A stretch of 64,000 bases of DNA from the NCBI RefSeq assembly GCF_022370755.2, contig NZ_CP092364.2, forward strand, positions 6,014,001-6,078,000. Reading direction: 5' to 3'. The stretch's first letter is position 1. The number at the start of each line of letters is the position of its first letter. Source of the stretch: Mycolicibacterium goodii. Lineage in GTDB: Bacteria > Actinomycetota > Actinomycetes > Mycobacteriales > Mycobacteriaceae. Shown here piece by piece: positions 41,870 to 50,306 of the stretch. Made by a program: the position numbers and the translations under genes. The notes under the pieces are model-generated. The model made no database searches, was not told the DNA's origin, and saw nothing but the letters and a program-made list of their open reading frames with translations.

Positions 41870-43329
41870 GCGCCCGGCCGCCCGCCACGCAGGTACACGG
41901 TGGTGGTGTGGGTGAAGAAGTCGCGGGCCGCCGCTCCCTGTTCCTTGGGCCCGAGTCCGCTCTTCTTGTCCCCGCCGAACGGTACGTGCGGGTCAGCACC
42001 CGCCGATTCGGAGTTGATGTGCAGCACACCGACGTCGATCTGCTCCATCGCCTGCAGCACCCGCGTCACGTCCTGCGTGAAAATCGCTGCCGACAGTCCG
42101 AATTCGCTGTCGTTGGCCAGTTCGAACGCGGTGTCGGCATCCGCCGCCCGCCGGACGGCCAGCACCGGGCCGAACAGTTCCTCGCTCCACACCTTGGCCG
42201 GCGATCCGTCGAGTTCCAGCACGGTCGGAGCGATGAAATATCCGTCGGCGAGCGGTCCGTCGGTGTAGGGCCGGCCGCCGACCAGCACCGTGGCGCCCTG
42301 CGCGACCGCCGTGTCGATCCCGGCGGTGATCGAGGCGCGCGCGGCATCGGTGATCACGGGGCCCATCTCGGTCGCATCGTCGGCGGGGTCACCGACCCGC
42401 AGCGCGCGGGCGCGTTCGACCAGTGCCTGCGTGAACTTGTCGGCGATTTTCTCGGTGACGATCAAACGCGATGTGGCCGTGCACTTCTGCCCGGTCGACC
42501 GGAACGCGCCAAGCATCACCTGTTCGACGGCCACGTCGAGGTCGGCGTCATCGAGCACCACAGCCGCGTTCTTGCCGCCCATCTCGGCCTGCATCGGCAT
42601 ACCGCGCGCCGCGGCCACGGCCGCAAGCTGACGACCCACCGTCGTCGACCCGGTGAAGGTCAGTCCGTCGACACGGGGATGGTCGACGATTGCGCTGCCG
42701 GTCTCGGCGTCGCCGATCACCAGGTTGAGTACGCCCGCGGGCAGGCCCGCCTCGGTGAGTGCCTGTGCCAGGCGGATCGCCAGCACCGGAACGGTGCTGG
42801 CGGGTTTCCACACCACGGTGTTGCCGTACACCAGCGCGGGCGCGATCTTCCACGCGGGGATCGCGATGGGGAAGTTGAACGGCGTGATGACACCGACCAC
42901 CCCGAGCGGTTTGCGGGTCACCAGGATCTGCTCGCCCGCCCGCGGCGAGGAGAAGATCTCCCCGGCCTGCCGGTCGCCCTCGTTGCCGTAGTACCGCAGG
43001 ATCTGGGCGGCGCGCCGGACCTCGCCGATGCCCTCGGCCTTGGTCTTGCCTTCCTCGGTGGCCAGTTCCAGACCCCAGGTCTCGGCGTTGCGTTCGACGA
43101 TCTGCGCGGTCGCCAGCAAGATCGCGCCGCGCTGGTGCATCGGCGTCTCCGCCCACTTGCGGAAGGCCTCGGCGGCGGCGACGACGGCGGCATCGACCTG
43201 GGTGGTGGTCGCGTTGTGGCCTTGGGCCACCACATTGCTCGGCCGGGTCGGATTGACGCTGACGACGGCGTCGCCTGCACCGGCCACCCATTCACCGGCG
43301 AGGAGGTGGTTGATGGTGACCGGGGTCAT
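41866..43329 (-). CDS. NAD(P)-dependent aldehyde dehydrogenase (glutarate-semialdehyde candidate)
   Basis: The ATG at 43329 gives 487 residues with FTGSTTVGRQLAA for cofactor, the general-base Glu in AEMGGKNAAVV and Cys283 in STGQKCTATSRL. It resembles ketoglutarate/succinate-semialdehyde dehydrogenases. Placed between glutaryl-CoA dehydrogenase and the CoA-transferase with ATGA overlaps on both sides, it probably oxidises glutarate semialdehyde to glutarate, or acts on 5-aminopentanal. It is clearly distinct from the ALDH at 29476. Confidence 0.87.
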   Translation of the reverse strand: MTPVTINHLLAGEWVAGAGDAVVSVNPTRPSNVVAQGHNATTTQVDAAVVAAAEAFRKWAETPMHQRGAILLATAQIVERNAETWGLELATEEGKTKAEGIGEVRRAAQILRYYGNEGDRQAGEIFSSPRAGEQILVTRKPLGVVGVITPFNFPIAIPAWKIAPALVYGNTVVWKPASTVPVLAIRLAQALTEAGLPAGVLNLVIGDAETGSAIVDHPRVDGLTFTGSTTVGRQLAAVAAARGMPMQAEMGGKNAAVVLDDADLDVAVEQVMLGAFRSTGQKCTATSRLIVTEKIADKFTQALVERARALRVGDPADDATEMGPVITDAARASITAGIDTAVAQGATVLVGGRPYTDGPLADGYFIAPTVLELDGSPAKVWSEELFGPVLAVRRAADADTAFELANDSEFGLSAAIFTQDVTRVLQAMEQIDVGVLHINSESAGADPHVPFGGDKKSGLGPKEQGAAARDFFTHTTTVYLRGGRPGA

Positions 43330-44531
43330 GAGCGGAACGCCGCCTGCCCGGTGAGCGCCTTGCCGATGGACAGCAGGTGCATCTCGGAGGTGCCCTCGTA
43401 GGTGAGCACCGACTCGAGGTTGTTGGCGTGGCGCAGCGGCGAGTACTCGAGGGTGATTCCGCTGCCGCCCAAGAGGGTTCGACATTCCCGCGCGATCGCG
43501 ATGGCCTCGCGAACGTTGTTGAGCTTGCCCAGGCTGATCTGCTCCGGGCGCACGCCCTCGGCATCCTTGATGCGCCCGAGGTGGATCGCCAGCAGCATGC
43601 CCTTGCCGAGTTCGAGGGTCATGTTGGCCAGCTTCTCCTGCGTCAGTTGGTAGTGCGACAGCGGCTTGTCGAACACCTCGCGCGACTGGGTGTAGGCGAT
43701 CGCCGTCTCCAAGCTGTCGCGCGCGGCACCCAGTGCGCCGAACACGATGCCGAACCGGGCCTCGTTGAGGCACGACAGCGGGGCGGACAGACCCTCGGCC
43801 AGCGGCAGCTGGGCAGATGCGGGCAGGCGGACGTTGTCGAGCACCAGTTCTGAGGTCACCGACGCGCGCAGCGAGAGTTTGCGGTGGATCTCGTTGGCGG
43901 TGAATCCCGGTGTGTCGGTGGGGACCAGGAAGCCCTTGATTCCCCCGCTGCCGTCATCGGTCTGTGCCCACACCGTCGCGACGTCGGCCAGGTTGCCGTT
44001 GGTGATCCACATCTTGGTGCCATTGAGCACCCAGTCGCTGCCGTCGCGGCGGGCGCGGGTGCGCATACCGGCGGGATTCGAGCCGAAGTCGGGTTCGGTC
44101 AGGCCGAAGCACCCGATCGCGTCACCGGCGGCCAGGCGGGGCAGCCACTCGTTCTTCTGCTCTTCCGAGCCGTAGCGGTAGATCGAGAACATCGACAGCG
44201 AGCCCTGCACCGAGACGAAGCTGCGGAAGCCGCTGTCGCCGGCCTCGAGCTCCATGCAGGCCAGGCCGTAGCTGACGGCGTTGGTGCCCGCGCAGCCGTA
44301 GCCCTGCAGGTGCATGCCGAGCACGCCGAGATTGCCGAACTCCTTGGCCAGTTCGCGCGGCAGGGTGGCCGATTCGAACCAGCTTTCGACGTTGGGCTTC
44401 AGACGCACGTCGACGAACTGCCGCACGGTGGCGGCGATGTCGCGCTCATCCTGATCGAGGAGGCGATCGGTGTCGAACAGTTCCAGCGGCGCGTAGGTGG
44501 CCTTCTTGGCCGAGGGTGCGGTGAGGGTCAT
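43326..44531 (-). CDS. gcdH: glutaryl-CoA dehydrogenase
   Basis: The 401-residue acyl-CoA dehydrogenase has features close to GcdH: FVSVQGSLSMFSIYRYGSEE, IGCFGLTEPDFGSNP, WITNGNLADVATVWAQTDDG, CLNEARFGIVFGALGAARD, and the catalytic Glu379 in LTYEGTSEMH. These match GcdH more than straight-chain acyl-CoA dehydrogenases. It oxidises and decarboxylates glutaryl-CoA to crotonyl-CoA. AGGAGCTC lies before ATG 44531. The gene follows gabT by 25 bp and is coupled to the dehydrogenase downstream. Confidence 0.9.
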   Translation of the reverse strand: MTLTAPSAKKATYAPLELFDTDRLLDQDERDIAATVRQFVDVRLKPNVESWFESATLPRELAKEFGNLGVLGMHLQGYGCAGTNAVSYGLACMELEAGDSGFRSFVSVQGSLSMFSIYRYGSEEQKNEWLPRLAAGDAIGCFGLTEPDFGSNPAGMRTRARRDGSDWVLNGTKMWITNGNLADVATVWAQTDDGSGGIKGFLVPTDTPGFTANEIHRKLSLRASVTSELVLDNVRLPASAQLPLAEGLSAPLSCLNEARFGIVFGALGAARDSLETAIAYTQSREVFDKPLSHYQLTQEKLANMTLELGKGMLLAIHLGRIKDAEGVRPEQISLGKLNNVREAIAIARECRTLLGGSGITLEYSPLRHANNLESVLTYEGTSEMHLLSIGKALTGQAAFRS

Positions 44532-44556
44532 GTTGAGCTCCTGGGTTTCGTGGTGA

Positions 44557-45909
44557 TCAGAGGGCGGCGAAGCCGTCGCGGACGACGCCGAACGCCTCGG
44601 TGAGCAGTTCGTCGGAGATGCTCAGCGGCGGCAGGAAACGCAGGACGTTGCCGAAAGTCCCTGCCGTCAAGATCAATACGCCGTTGTCATGGCAGTGCTT
44701 GGCGAGCGTGGCGACCGCTTCCCTGTTGGGGTCGCGGGTGCCGGGTTCGATCAGTTCGACGGCGATCATGGCGCCGCGGCCACGGATCTCACCGACGATG
44801 TCGGTGGTGGCGGCGATGCTGCGCAGTTCCCGCTCGATCACCTCCCCGATGGCGCGGGCGCGCTCGACCAGCCCGCCGTTCTCGATCTCCTCGAACACGC
44901 CGAGCGCCGCGGCACACGCCACGGGGTTGCCCGCGTACGTGCCGCCGATGCCGCCCGCGTGCGCGGCGTCCATGATGTCGGCCCGGCCCGTGACCGCGGC
45001 CAACGGCAGGCCGCCGCCGAGGCCCTTGGCCGTGGTGATCAGGTCGGGCACCAGGCCCTCGTGCTCGCTGGCGAACCACGCGCCGGTGCGCGCGATGCCG
45101 CTCTGCACCTCGTCGGCGATGAAGACGATGCCGCGCTCACGGCAGAACTCGGCCACCGCGGGCAGGAAACCCTCGGCCGGGACGATGAAGCCGCCCTCGC
45201 CCTGGATCGGTTCGACGATGACGCACGCCACCTGATCGGCGCCGATCTGAGCGTCGACGAGTTGGGTGAACATGCCGAACGCCTCGGCGGCGCAGTTCTC
45301 CGGTCCCGATGGCCACCGGTAGGGGTAGGCCATGGGGGCGCGGTACACCTCGGGGGCGAACGGACCGAAGCCGTGCTTGTAGGGCTGGTTCTTGGCCGTC
45401 ATGGTCATCGTGAGCAGCGAGCGGCCGTGGAAGGCGTGGTCGAACACCACGACTGCGTCGCGACCGGTGTGGGCGCGGGCGTACTTGACGGCGTTCTCCA
45501 CGGCCTCGGCGCCCGTGCTGAACAGTGCCGTGCGCTTCTCATGGTCACCGGGGGTGAGCGCGTTGAGACGCTCGGCCACCTCGATGTACGGCTCGTAGGG
45601 AGCGGCCAGGAAGCATGTGTGGGTGTACTGCGCGAGTTGGTGGGACGCCCGGGTGACCACGGCCGGCGCCGAGTTGCCGACGGTCGTCACCGCGATGCCG
45701 CTGCCCAGATCGATGAACGAATTGCCGTCGACGTCGACGACGACTCCGCCGCCCGCGGCCGCGACGTAGATGCCCGCGGAGCTGGCGAGGCCGGCCGGGA
45801 GCGCGGCGTTGCGACGTTCGGCCAGGTCACGCGACCGCGGGCCGGGGATTTCGGTCAATATCCGGCGGGCCTGTCGCAAGTCGGGGCCGCCCGTCAACGT
45901 GGCTGTCAT
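44557..45909 (-). CDS. gabT: 4-aminobutyrate/5-aminovalerate aminotransferase
   Basis: The 450-residue class III aminotransferase has FSTGAEAVENAVKYARAHTGR, IVEPIQGEGGFIVP, FIADEVQSGIARTG and the PLP lysine Lys295 in ITTAKGLGGGLPLAA, closely like GabT. It transfers the amino group of GABA or 5-aminovalerate to 2-oxoglutarate, giving succinate or glutarate semialdehyde. It is the first gene of the gcdH-ALDH-CoA-transferase operon. The ATG at 45909 has only a weak ribosome-binding site. Confidence 0.92.
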   Translation of the reverse strand: MTATLTGGPDLRQARRILTEIPGPRSRDLAERRNAALPAGLASSAGIYVAAAGGGVVVDVDGNSFIDLGSGIAVTTVGNSAPAVVTRASHQLAQYTHTCFLAAPYEPYIEVAERLNALTPGDHEKRTALFSTGAEAVENAVKYARAHTGRDAVVVFDHAFHGRSLLTMTMTAKNQPYKHGFGPFAPEVYRAPMAYPYRWPSGPENCAAEAFGMFTQLVDAQIGADQVACVIVEPIQGEGGFIVPAEGFLPAVAEFCRERGIVFIADEVQSGIARTGAWFASEHEGLVPDLITTAKGLGGGLPLAAVTGRADIMDAAHAGGIGGTYAGNPVACAAALGVFEEIENGGLVERARAIGEVIERELRSIAATTDIVGEIRGRGAMIAVELIEPGTRDPNREAVATLAKHCHDNGVLILTAGTFGNVLRFLPPLSISDELLTEAFGVVRDGFAAL

Positions 45910-46070
45910 GATGCGAAGCCTATGGAGGCGCGGCGCGGTACACGCAGCGCCGCGATGGACAAGAGAGTGGTCTGAAATGTACACCGCGTCCGTGACGAAG
46001 GGAGGGGCCCTCGGTGCGCTCCGATAACTTTTCCCTCGGACTTGGTAAGACGGGGCCGCGGTGTCGACAC

Positions 46071-46097
46071 GAACCATTCGAGAGGGTGCCTCGTTAG
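46071..46097 (+). promoter_or_regulatory. ECF-type autoregulatory promoter candidate
   Basis: GAACC (46071-46075) and CGTTAG (46092-46097) are separated by 16 bp, resembling the GGAAC-N(16-19)-CGTT pattern of actinobacterial ECF promoters. It lies 30 bp before the GTG of the sigma factor gene, as expected for autoregulation. Confidence 0.5.
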
Positions 46098-46126
46098 TTC
46101 GACGACGATGATCGGAGGGGCCAGGG

Positions 46127-46750
46127 GTGGACGCCGAGTCGCGTGAGTGGCTGCGGCTTCTCGACGCCGGCGCAGGTCCTGCCGAACGCAGGGCCGCGAC
46201 CGCGCGCCTGCACGAGAAGTTGCTGCGGGTGGCTCGGCGTGAGGTGCGTCGGCGCCACACCGCCATCACCGGCGCCGAACTCGACGACATCGCGCAGCAG
46301 GCGGCGTCGGACGCGACACTGTCGATCCTCGGGAAGCTCGACAGCTTCCGCGGGGAGAGCCGCTTCACCACATGGGCCTACAAGTTCGTGATCCTCGAGG
46401 TTGCGAACAAGATCGGCCGCCACTTCTGGCGCGACCCTCCCGTCGCGCTCGACACCGAGGACTGGAACCGGCTGCCGGAACGTTTCGGCATCGACCCGAG
46501 TGCTCATGCCGAAGCCGCCGAACTGTCCACGGCCATCCGGCACGCGGTCGAGGCCACCCTCACCGACCGGCAGCGGCAGATGTTCGTCGCCATCGTCGTG
46601 CAGGGCATACCCCTGGACGCGCTCGTCGACAAGCTTGGCGTGAGCCGGAACGCGGTCTACAAGACGATTTTCGACGCGCGACGTAAGATCCGCGAATTTC
46701 TCGTCACCAACGAGTATCTGACCAACCACGTGGCATTGGAACGACCGTGA
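46127..46750 (+). CDS. ECF RNA polymerase sigma factor
   Basis: The 207-residue sigma-70-family protein has region 2 (DDIAQQAASDATLSILGKLD, FRGESRFTTWAYKFVILEVANKIGR) and region 4 (LTDRQRQMFVAIVVQGIPLDALVDKLGVSRNAVYKTIFDARRK). A clear GGAGGGG precedes the GTG at 46127. It overlaps the zinc-finger protein downstream by GTGA, giving a sigma/anti-sigma pair, and a membrane protein follows. A similar ECF-type promoter lies upstream. Confidence 0.92.
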   Translation: MDAESREWLRLLDAGAGPAERRAATARLHEKLLRVARREVRRRHTAITGAELDDIAQQAASDATLSILGKLDSFRGESRFTTWAYKFVILEVANKIGRHFWRDPPVALDTEDWNRLPERFGIDPSAHAEAAELSTAIRHAVEATLTDRQRQMFVAIVVQGIPLDALVDKLGVSRNAVYKTIFDARRKIREFLVTNEYLTNHVALERP

Positions 46751-46980
46751 CCGGATGGATCCGAATTCAGCGGTTTCTCACGACCGATCCGCGCGACGTC
46801 GGTTGCGACGAGGCGATGGAGGTTCTGCACATCTACGCCGACCTGCCGGCCGGCGTACGAGTCCAGCGGTATCCGGGTGTCGCTGCGCACCTGTGTGCCT
46901 GTGGACCGTGCGCCGAGGACTTCGACGGGCTGCTGGCCGCCATCGCTGCGGAGGACGACCAGTCGAAGGAGCCTGATTGA
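46747..46980 (+). CDS. putative zinc-finger anti-sigma factor
   Basis: The 77-residue soluble protein carries CDEAMEVLHIYADL and a HLCACGPCAEDFDGLLAAI zinc-binding helix, the H-x3-C-x2-C pattern of ZAS anti-sigma domains. It has no membrane segment, so a cytosolic redox-sensing anti-sigma factor is likely. It is coupled by GTGA to the sigma factor and by a TGATG overlap to the DUF417 gene. Confidence 0.85.
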   Translation: MTGWIRIQRFLTTDPRDVGCDEAMEVLHIYADLPAGVRVQRYPGVAAHLCACGPCAEDFDGLLAAIAAEDDQSKEPD

Positions 46981-47450
46981 TGACCATCACCACCGCGGAT
47001 CGTGTGATCGCCGATCGCATCACCACGACGGGGCAGGTGATCTGTCGGTACGGCCTGGTGGTCGTGCTCGCATGGATCGGTGTGGGCAAGTACGTGAAGA
47101 TGGAAAGCCGCGTGCTGATCGAGCACAGCCCGCTGATGAGCTGGCTGTACGACTTCCTCAGCGTGACCACGGTGGCGTACTGCCTGGGAACCGCGGAGAT
47201 CGTCGCCGCCATTCTCATTGCGGCGCGTCCGTTTTCGGTGCGCGCGACGGTGATCGGCAGTGCGATGGCGACGGTGTTGTTCCTCGGCACGCTGAGCTTC
47301 CTGTTCACCACCCCCGGTGTCGTCGCCACCCACGCGGGTCCGATCCCGGTGCTGTCCGGTATGCCCGGCCAGTTCCTGCTCAAAGACCTTGTGCTGATCG
47401 GGGTCTCGGTGTGGAGCCTGGGTGAGGCGTTACGCGCCCGCGCGGAGTGA
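46980..47450 (+). CDS. DUF417 membrane protein (YkgB/RclC-like)
   Basis: The 156-residue protein has four membrane helices and the DUF417 signature RYGLVVVLAWIGVGKYVKME near the first helix, and PIPVLSGMPGQFLLKD before the last helix. E. coli RclC, in this family, is linked to reactive-chlorine defence. Its ATG at 46980 overlaps the anti-sigma stop. The last 71 bp overlap the convergent MBL hydrolase gene. As target or effector of the ECF system, a role in oxidant stress is inferred. Confidence 0.82.
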   Translation: MTITTADRVIADRITTTGQVICRYGLVVVLAWIGVGKYVKMESRVLIEHSPLMSWLYDFLSVTTVAYCLGTAEIVAAILIAARPFSVRATVIGSAMATVLFLGTLSFLFTTPGVVATHAGPIPVLSGMPGQFLLKDLVLIGVSVWSLGEALRARAE

Positions 47451-48366
47451 TCGCCGCGCTCTGACGGGGCGCCGGGGCCACCACCCGCGATGCCACCGGC
47501 TCCCACACCGCGGCACCCGCGGCGTCGGTGACGACGCGGCCGAACGGTTGGTCGCCGAAATGGAAGGCGAATCCCACGGTGTCGGGCCTGCGGAGTTCTG
47601 CCAGGAGGCGACGGCGGGCGCGGACGACGCTGTCGACATCCGTGTCGACCGCCGACAACCAGTCGAGATGCGACAGCTGCGCTGCCGTGTGGAACGCGTC
47701 GCCGAACACGACGAGTCGGCGGCCCGCGGCCGAGGTGAGGACGTACGACGTGTGGCCGGGCGTATGGCCGCCCGTGACCACCGCTCGCATACCGGGCACG
47801 ACCTGATCACCGTCGTCGACCAGAACGACGTTCCGGCCGCCGCGGGCCATCTGCGTGATTGCGTGCCACGGCGCGATCGGATCGTCGCCGCGTTCGACGG
47901 TGGTGTACTGCGCGAGTTCCGCGGCGGCCACCACGTAGCGCGCGTTGGGGAACGTCTTGTCCCCGTCGGCGAAAGCCCAACCGGCGTGGTCGAAATGCAG
48001 ATGCGTGAATGCCACGACGTCGATGTCGTCGGGTCGCACGCCGAGTGCGCCGAGCACGTCGATCAGCGAGCCGCAGTCGACGCCACCGAACGAGAGCTGC
48101 TCGGTCATGTCTCCGACGCCCGTGTCGATCAGCACCATGGTGCCGCCGAGCTCGACCAGCAACCCGCCGGCGCTCATCGTCAGATTCCCGTCGGCCGTGC
48201 ACAACTGCGTCCAGGCGTCAGCGGGGATCGCGGGAAAGAACACCTCCGGACGGAGTGCGATCACCCCGTCCACGGCGTAGGTGGCGGTCAGGTCGTCGAT
48301 CGTCAGACTTCGCACGGCCGCGGGGTCGGCGGCACGGCCGACCGTGTGTTGCTGCGGTGTGGGCAT
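47380..48366 (-). CDS. metallo-beta-lactamase fold hydrolase (quorum-quenching-like)
   Basis: The 328-residue protein has the MBL metal motif HLHFDHAGW in VAFTHLHFDHAGWAFADGD, then VTGGHTPGHTSYVL and FGDAFHT, which supply further ligands for two metals. The size and motifs fit AHL-lactonase/MBL hydrolase-like enzymes; the substrate is unknown. It has strong RBS AGGAGGAAACC before ATG 48366. Its C-terminus overlaps the DUF417 gene on the other strand by 71 bp. It is divergent from a LysR regulator. Confidence 0.88.
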   Translation of the reverse strand: MPTPQQHTVGRAADPAAVRSLTIDDLTATYAVDGVIALRPEVFFPAIPADAWTQLCTADGNLTMSAGGLLVELGGTMVLIDTGVGDMTEQLSFGGVDCGSLIDVLGALGVRPDDIDVVAFTHLHFDHAGWAFADGDKTFPNARYVVAAAELAQYTTVERGDDPIAPWHAITQMARGGRNVVLVDDGDQVVPGMRAVVTGGHTPGHTSYVLTSAAGRRLVVFGDAFHTAAQLSHLDWLSAVDTDVDSVVRARRRLLAELRRPDTVGFAFHFGDQPFGRVVTDAAGAAVWEPVASRVVAPAPRQSAAITPRGRVTPHPGSTPRPRSAQGL

Positions 48367-48423
48367 GGTTTCCTCCTGCGGATGCGTTCCCTATCTACAG
48401 AAACGCACTGACCGGGAGTAATT

Positions 48424-48445
48424 TGCATGCGGTAGTCGATATGCA
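48424..48445. promoter_or_regulatory. possible LysR site TGCAT-N12-ATGCA
   Basis: An interrupted palindrome (48424-48428 and 48441-48445) in the 111-bp divergent region between the MBL hydrolase and the LysR gene. The 12-bp spacing departs by one base from the canonical T-N11-A, so the assignment is tentative. Confidence 0.4.
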
Positions 48446-48477
48446 GGTATGTCGATCGTCGTATGCCAGGGGGCGGG

Positions 48478-49338
48478 ATGTCCACTCTGCTGCAGCTGAG
48501 GGCGTTCGTGGCGGTCGTGGACGCGGGCAGCTTCACGTCGGCGAGCCGCCAGCTCGGACTCTCACAGCCTGCCGTGAGCCGCGCGGTCGCCGCGCTCGAG
48601 AAGGAGCTGGCGCTGCCGTTGCTGGTCCGCGACCGCGGCGGGGTGTCGCTGACCGAGGGCGGTGAGATGGCGTTGGTACACGCCCGCGAGGCCGTCCGGC
48701 ACCTCACCGCTATGCGCAAAGAGGTTGCGGCACTCGCCGGGTCACTGAGCGGAAACCTGACCTTGGCGAGCCTGCCGAGCGTGACCGGGACGCTCGTCGC
48801 CCCGCATGTGCGGGAGTTCGAAGAGCGCCATCCGGCGGTCACCGTCAGGCTTCTCGAAGGCAGCGAGGAGGAGGTACGGGACTGGCTCGACCAGGGTGCC
48901 GCCGAGGCCGGTGTGGTGAGCCTGCCGGTCAACGGCCTCGAATCCGCGGTGCTGGGTGAGCAGGACATGGTCGCCGTGGTGCCCGCCGACAGCAGGTTCG
49001 CCGGATGGGCCGAGGTCGACTACGTCGAGCTCGCCAAAGAGCCGTTCATCCGGTCGACCGGCGGATGCGCCGACACCTTCATGCCCGTCGCGCAGAGCGT
49101 GGGGGTGGACCTCGACATCGCCTTCGAAGCACGGGGACTGTCGGCCGTGCTGGAGATGGTGCGGGCCGGATTGGGCGTGAGCATCCTGCCGAGCGCCGGC
49201 CTGCCGGACCTGCCGGATGGGGTGGTCACCAGGCCGCTGACACCGACGACGGTCCGCAACCTGGGCGTGGCCGTCTCGGCGAGCGCCTCGGGCCCTGCCC
49301 GCGCGTTCCTGCAGCAGATCGCAGAACTCGGACTGTGA
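48478..49338 (+). CDS. LysR family transcriptional regulator
   Basis: The ATG at 48478 follows CAGGGGGCGGG; a start at 48463 adds five residues. The 286-residue protein has the LTTR HTH (LLQLRAFVAVVDAGSFTSAS and LGLSQPAVSRAVAALEKELA) and a two-lobed effector domain (VTVRLLEGSEEEVRDWLDQG, RAGLGVSILPSAGL). It is divergent from the MBL hydrolase and probably regulates it. Confidence 0.92.
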   Translation: MSTLLQLRAFVAVVDAGSFTSASRQLGLSQPAVSRAVAALEKELALPLLVRDRGGVSLTEGGEMALVHAREAVRHLTAMRKEVAALAGSLSGNLTLASLPSVTGTLVAPHVREFEERHPAVTVRLLEGSEEEVRDWLDQGAAEAGVVSLPVNGLESAVLGEQDMVAVVPADSRFAGWAEVDYVELAKEPFIRSTGGCADTFMPVAQSVGVDLDIAFEARGLSAVLEMVRAGLGVSILPSAGLPDLPDGVVTRPLTPTTVRNLGVAVSASASGPARAFLQQIAELGL

Positions 49339-49393
49339 GGACTCCCGGGTCCAGATCCACCCCCGTCGGTCTGCGTGGTTCCCGACAACGTGG

Positions 49394-50086
49394 TCAGGGC
49401 CGGCTGGCGTGCCCGTCCCCGTGGTCGATGAAGGTGTCGATACCGTGCTGCCAACGACTGAACCGGATTCGATCGCAAGACTTCCGGATCAGCACCAGCA
49501 TCGTCAGCGTGACACCGGCCAAACCGAACAGGGTGAGCGCCGAAACCGTGATCGCGTCGGCGGCAGCACCTGACGCCGGCGGCGATGCGGGAACCCACGC
49601 GCCTGACTCGTCGACCCAGATCGGCACGGCGTCGCCGACTTCGGCGGTCGGTGAGGCGGGTACCACGCCGGAGTGATCGGTGCCGTCGACCTGCCACCGT
49701 GCGGTCACGGTACGGGTGTTGGCGATCGCGTCACCGGGGTCGGTGGAGATGTCGGTGACGGTTGCTTCCACGGCGGTGCGGCTGGCGGCCATTTCGGCAT
49801 TGTGTTGGCTGCGGGCATCGTGGACGGCGGTGCCGATGGCCCCGACGACCGGTACGGCGACGATCGCCACGACCATGACCACGGCGAGGAGCACGGCTTC
49901 GACGCGATCGATGGTCCGTACGAGAGGATCACGACCCCGCAGACGTATCAGAACCGGCCACCGCGGGATGCCGAGGGTGAAGGTTGTGGTCTCTGAGTCG
50001 TCGACCGGCCCCCAGGTGATTCTTCCCGCGTGGCCGGCGCCATGGCGGCGCACGGTTCCCTCCCTTCCTTGGTCGTCACTTTCCAT
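49394..50086 (-). CDS. Rv1733c-family transmembrane protein
   Basis: The 230-residue protein matches the Rv1733c family: RGRDPLVRTIDRVEAVLLAV before the first membrane helix, TAVHDARSQHNAEMAASRT, VTARWQVDGTDHSGVVPASP, VPIWVDESGAWV and a second helix followed by RFSRWQHGIDTFIDHG. Two helices flank a 100-residue extracytoplasmic domain. In M. tuberculosis the relative is a DosR-induced antigen, but I see no DosR palindrome here. Its function is unknown. Confidence 0.85.
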   Translation of the reverse strand: MESDDQGREGTVRRHGAGHAGRITWGPVDDSETTTFTLGIPRWPVLIRLRGRDPLVRTIDRVEAVLLAVVMVVAIVAVPVVGAIGTAVHDARSQHNAEMAASRTAVEATVTDISTDPGDAIANTRTVTARWQVDGTDHSGVVPASPTAEVGDAVPIWVDESGAWVPASPPASGAAADAITVSALTLFGLAGVTLTMLVLIRKSCDRIRFSRWQHGIDTFIDHGDGHASRP

Positions 50087-50281
50087 GGTGGCTCCTCAGC
50101 AAAGACAATGCTTGGACCACGCCGACAACGCAGCAGCGCAAGTTTGTCGAGTTGGCACAGGTCGACCGTGGATACCCGCAGCGGGGCCGAACGGAACATC
50201 GGGGGTCCGGTACCTCATCGCCAATTCCTTTCGAACGACAGCCGCCGTACTAAGAGAGTGCGCGGTACCCCTGCTATCTGC

Positions 50282-50302
50282 CCAATGAATTCCTAGTATT
50301 GG
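50282..50302 (+). promoter_or_regulatory. LysR box CCAAT-N11-ATTGG
   Basis: CCAAT (50282-50286) and ATTGG (50298-50302) are a perfect inverted repeat with an 11-bp spacer, the canonical T-N11-A LysR motif. The box ends 4 bp before the LysR ATG at 50307, a position suited to autorepression. The 220-bp gap upstream contains no gene. Confidence 0.6.
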
Positions 50303-50306
50303 CGGT

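Noticed and set aside
50087..50306. DosR-type box upstream of the Rv1733c-like gene
   Set aside because: I looked for the GGGACT-AGTCCC-like palindrome associated with DosR regulon genes and saw none; only the LysR box at 50282 is visible here.
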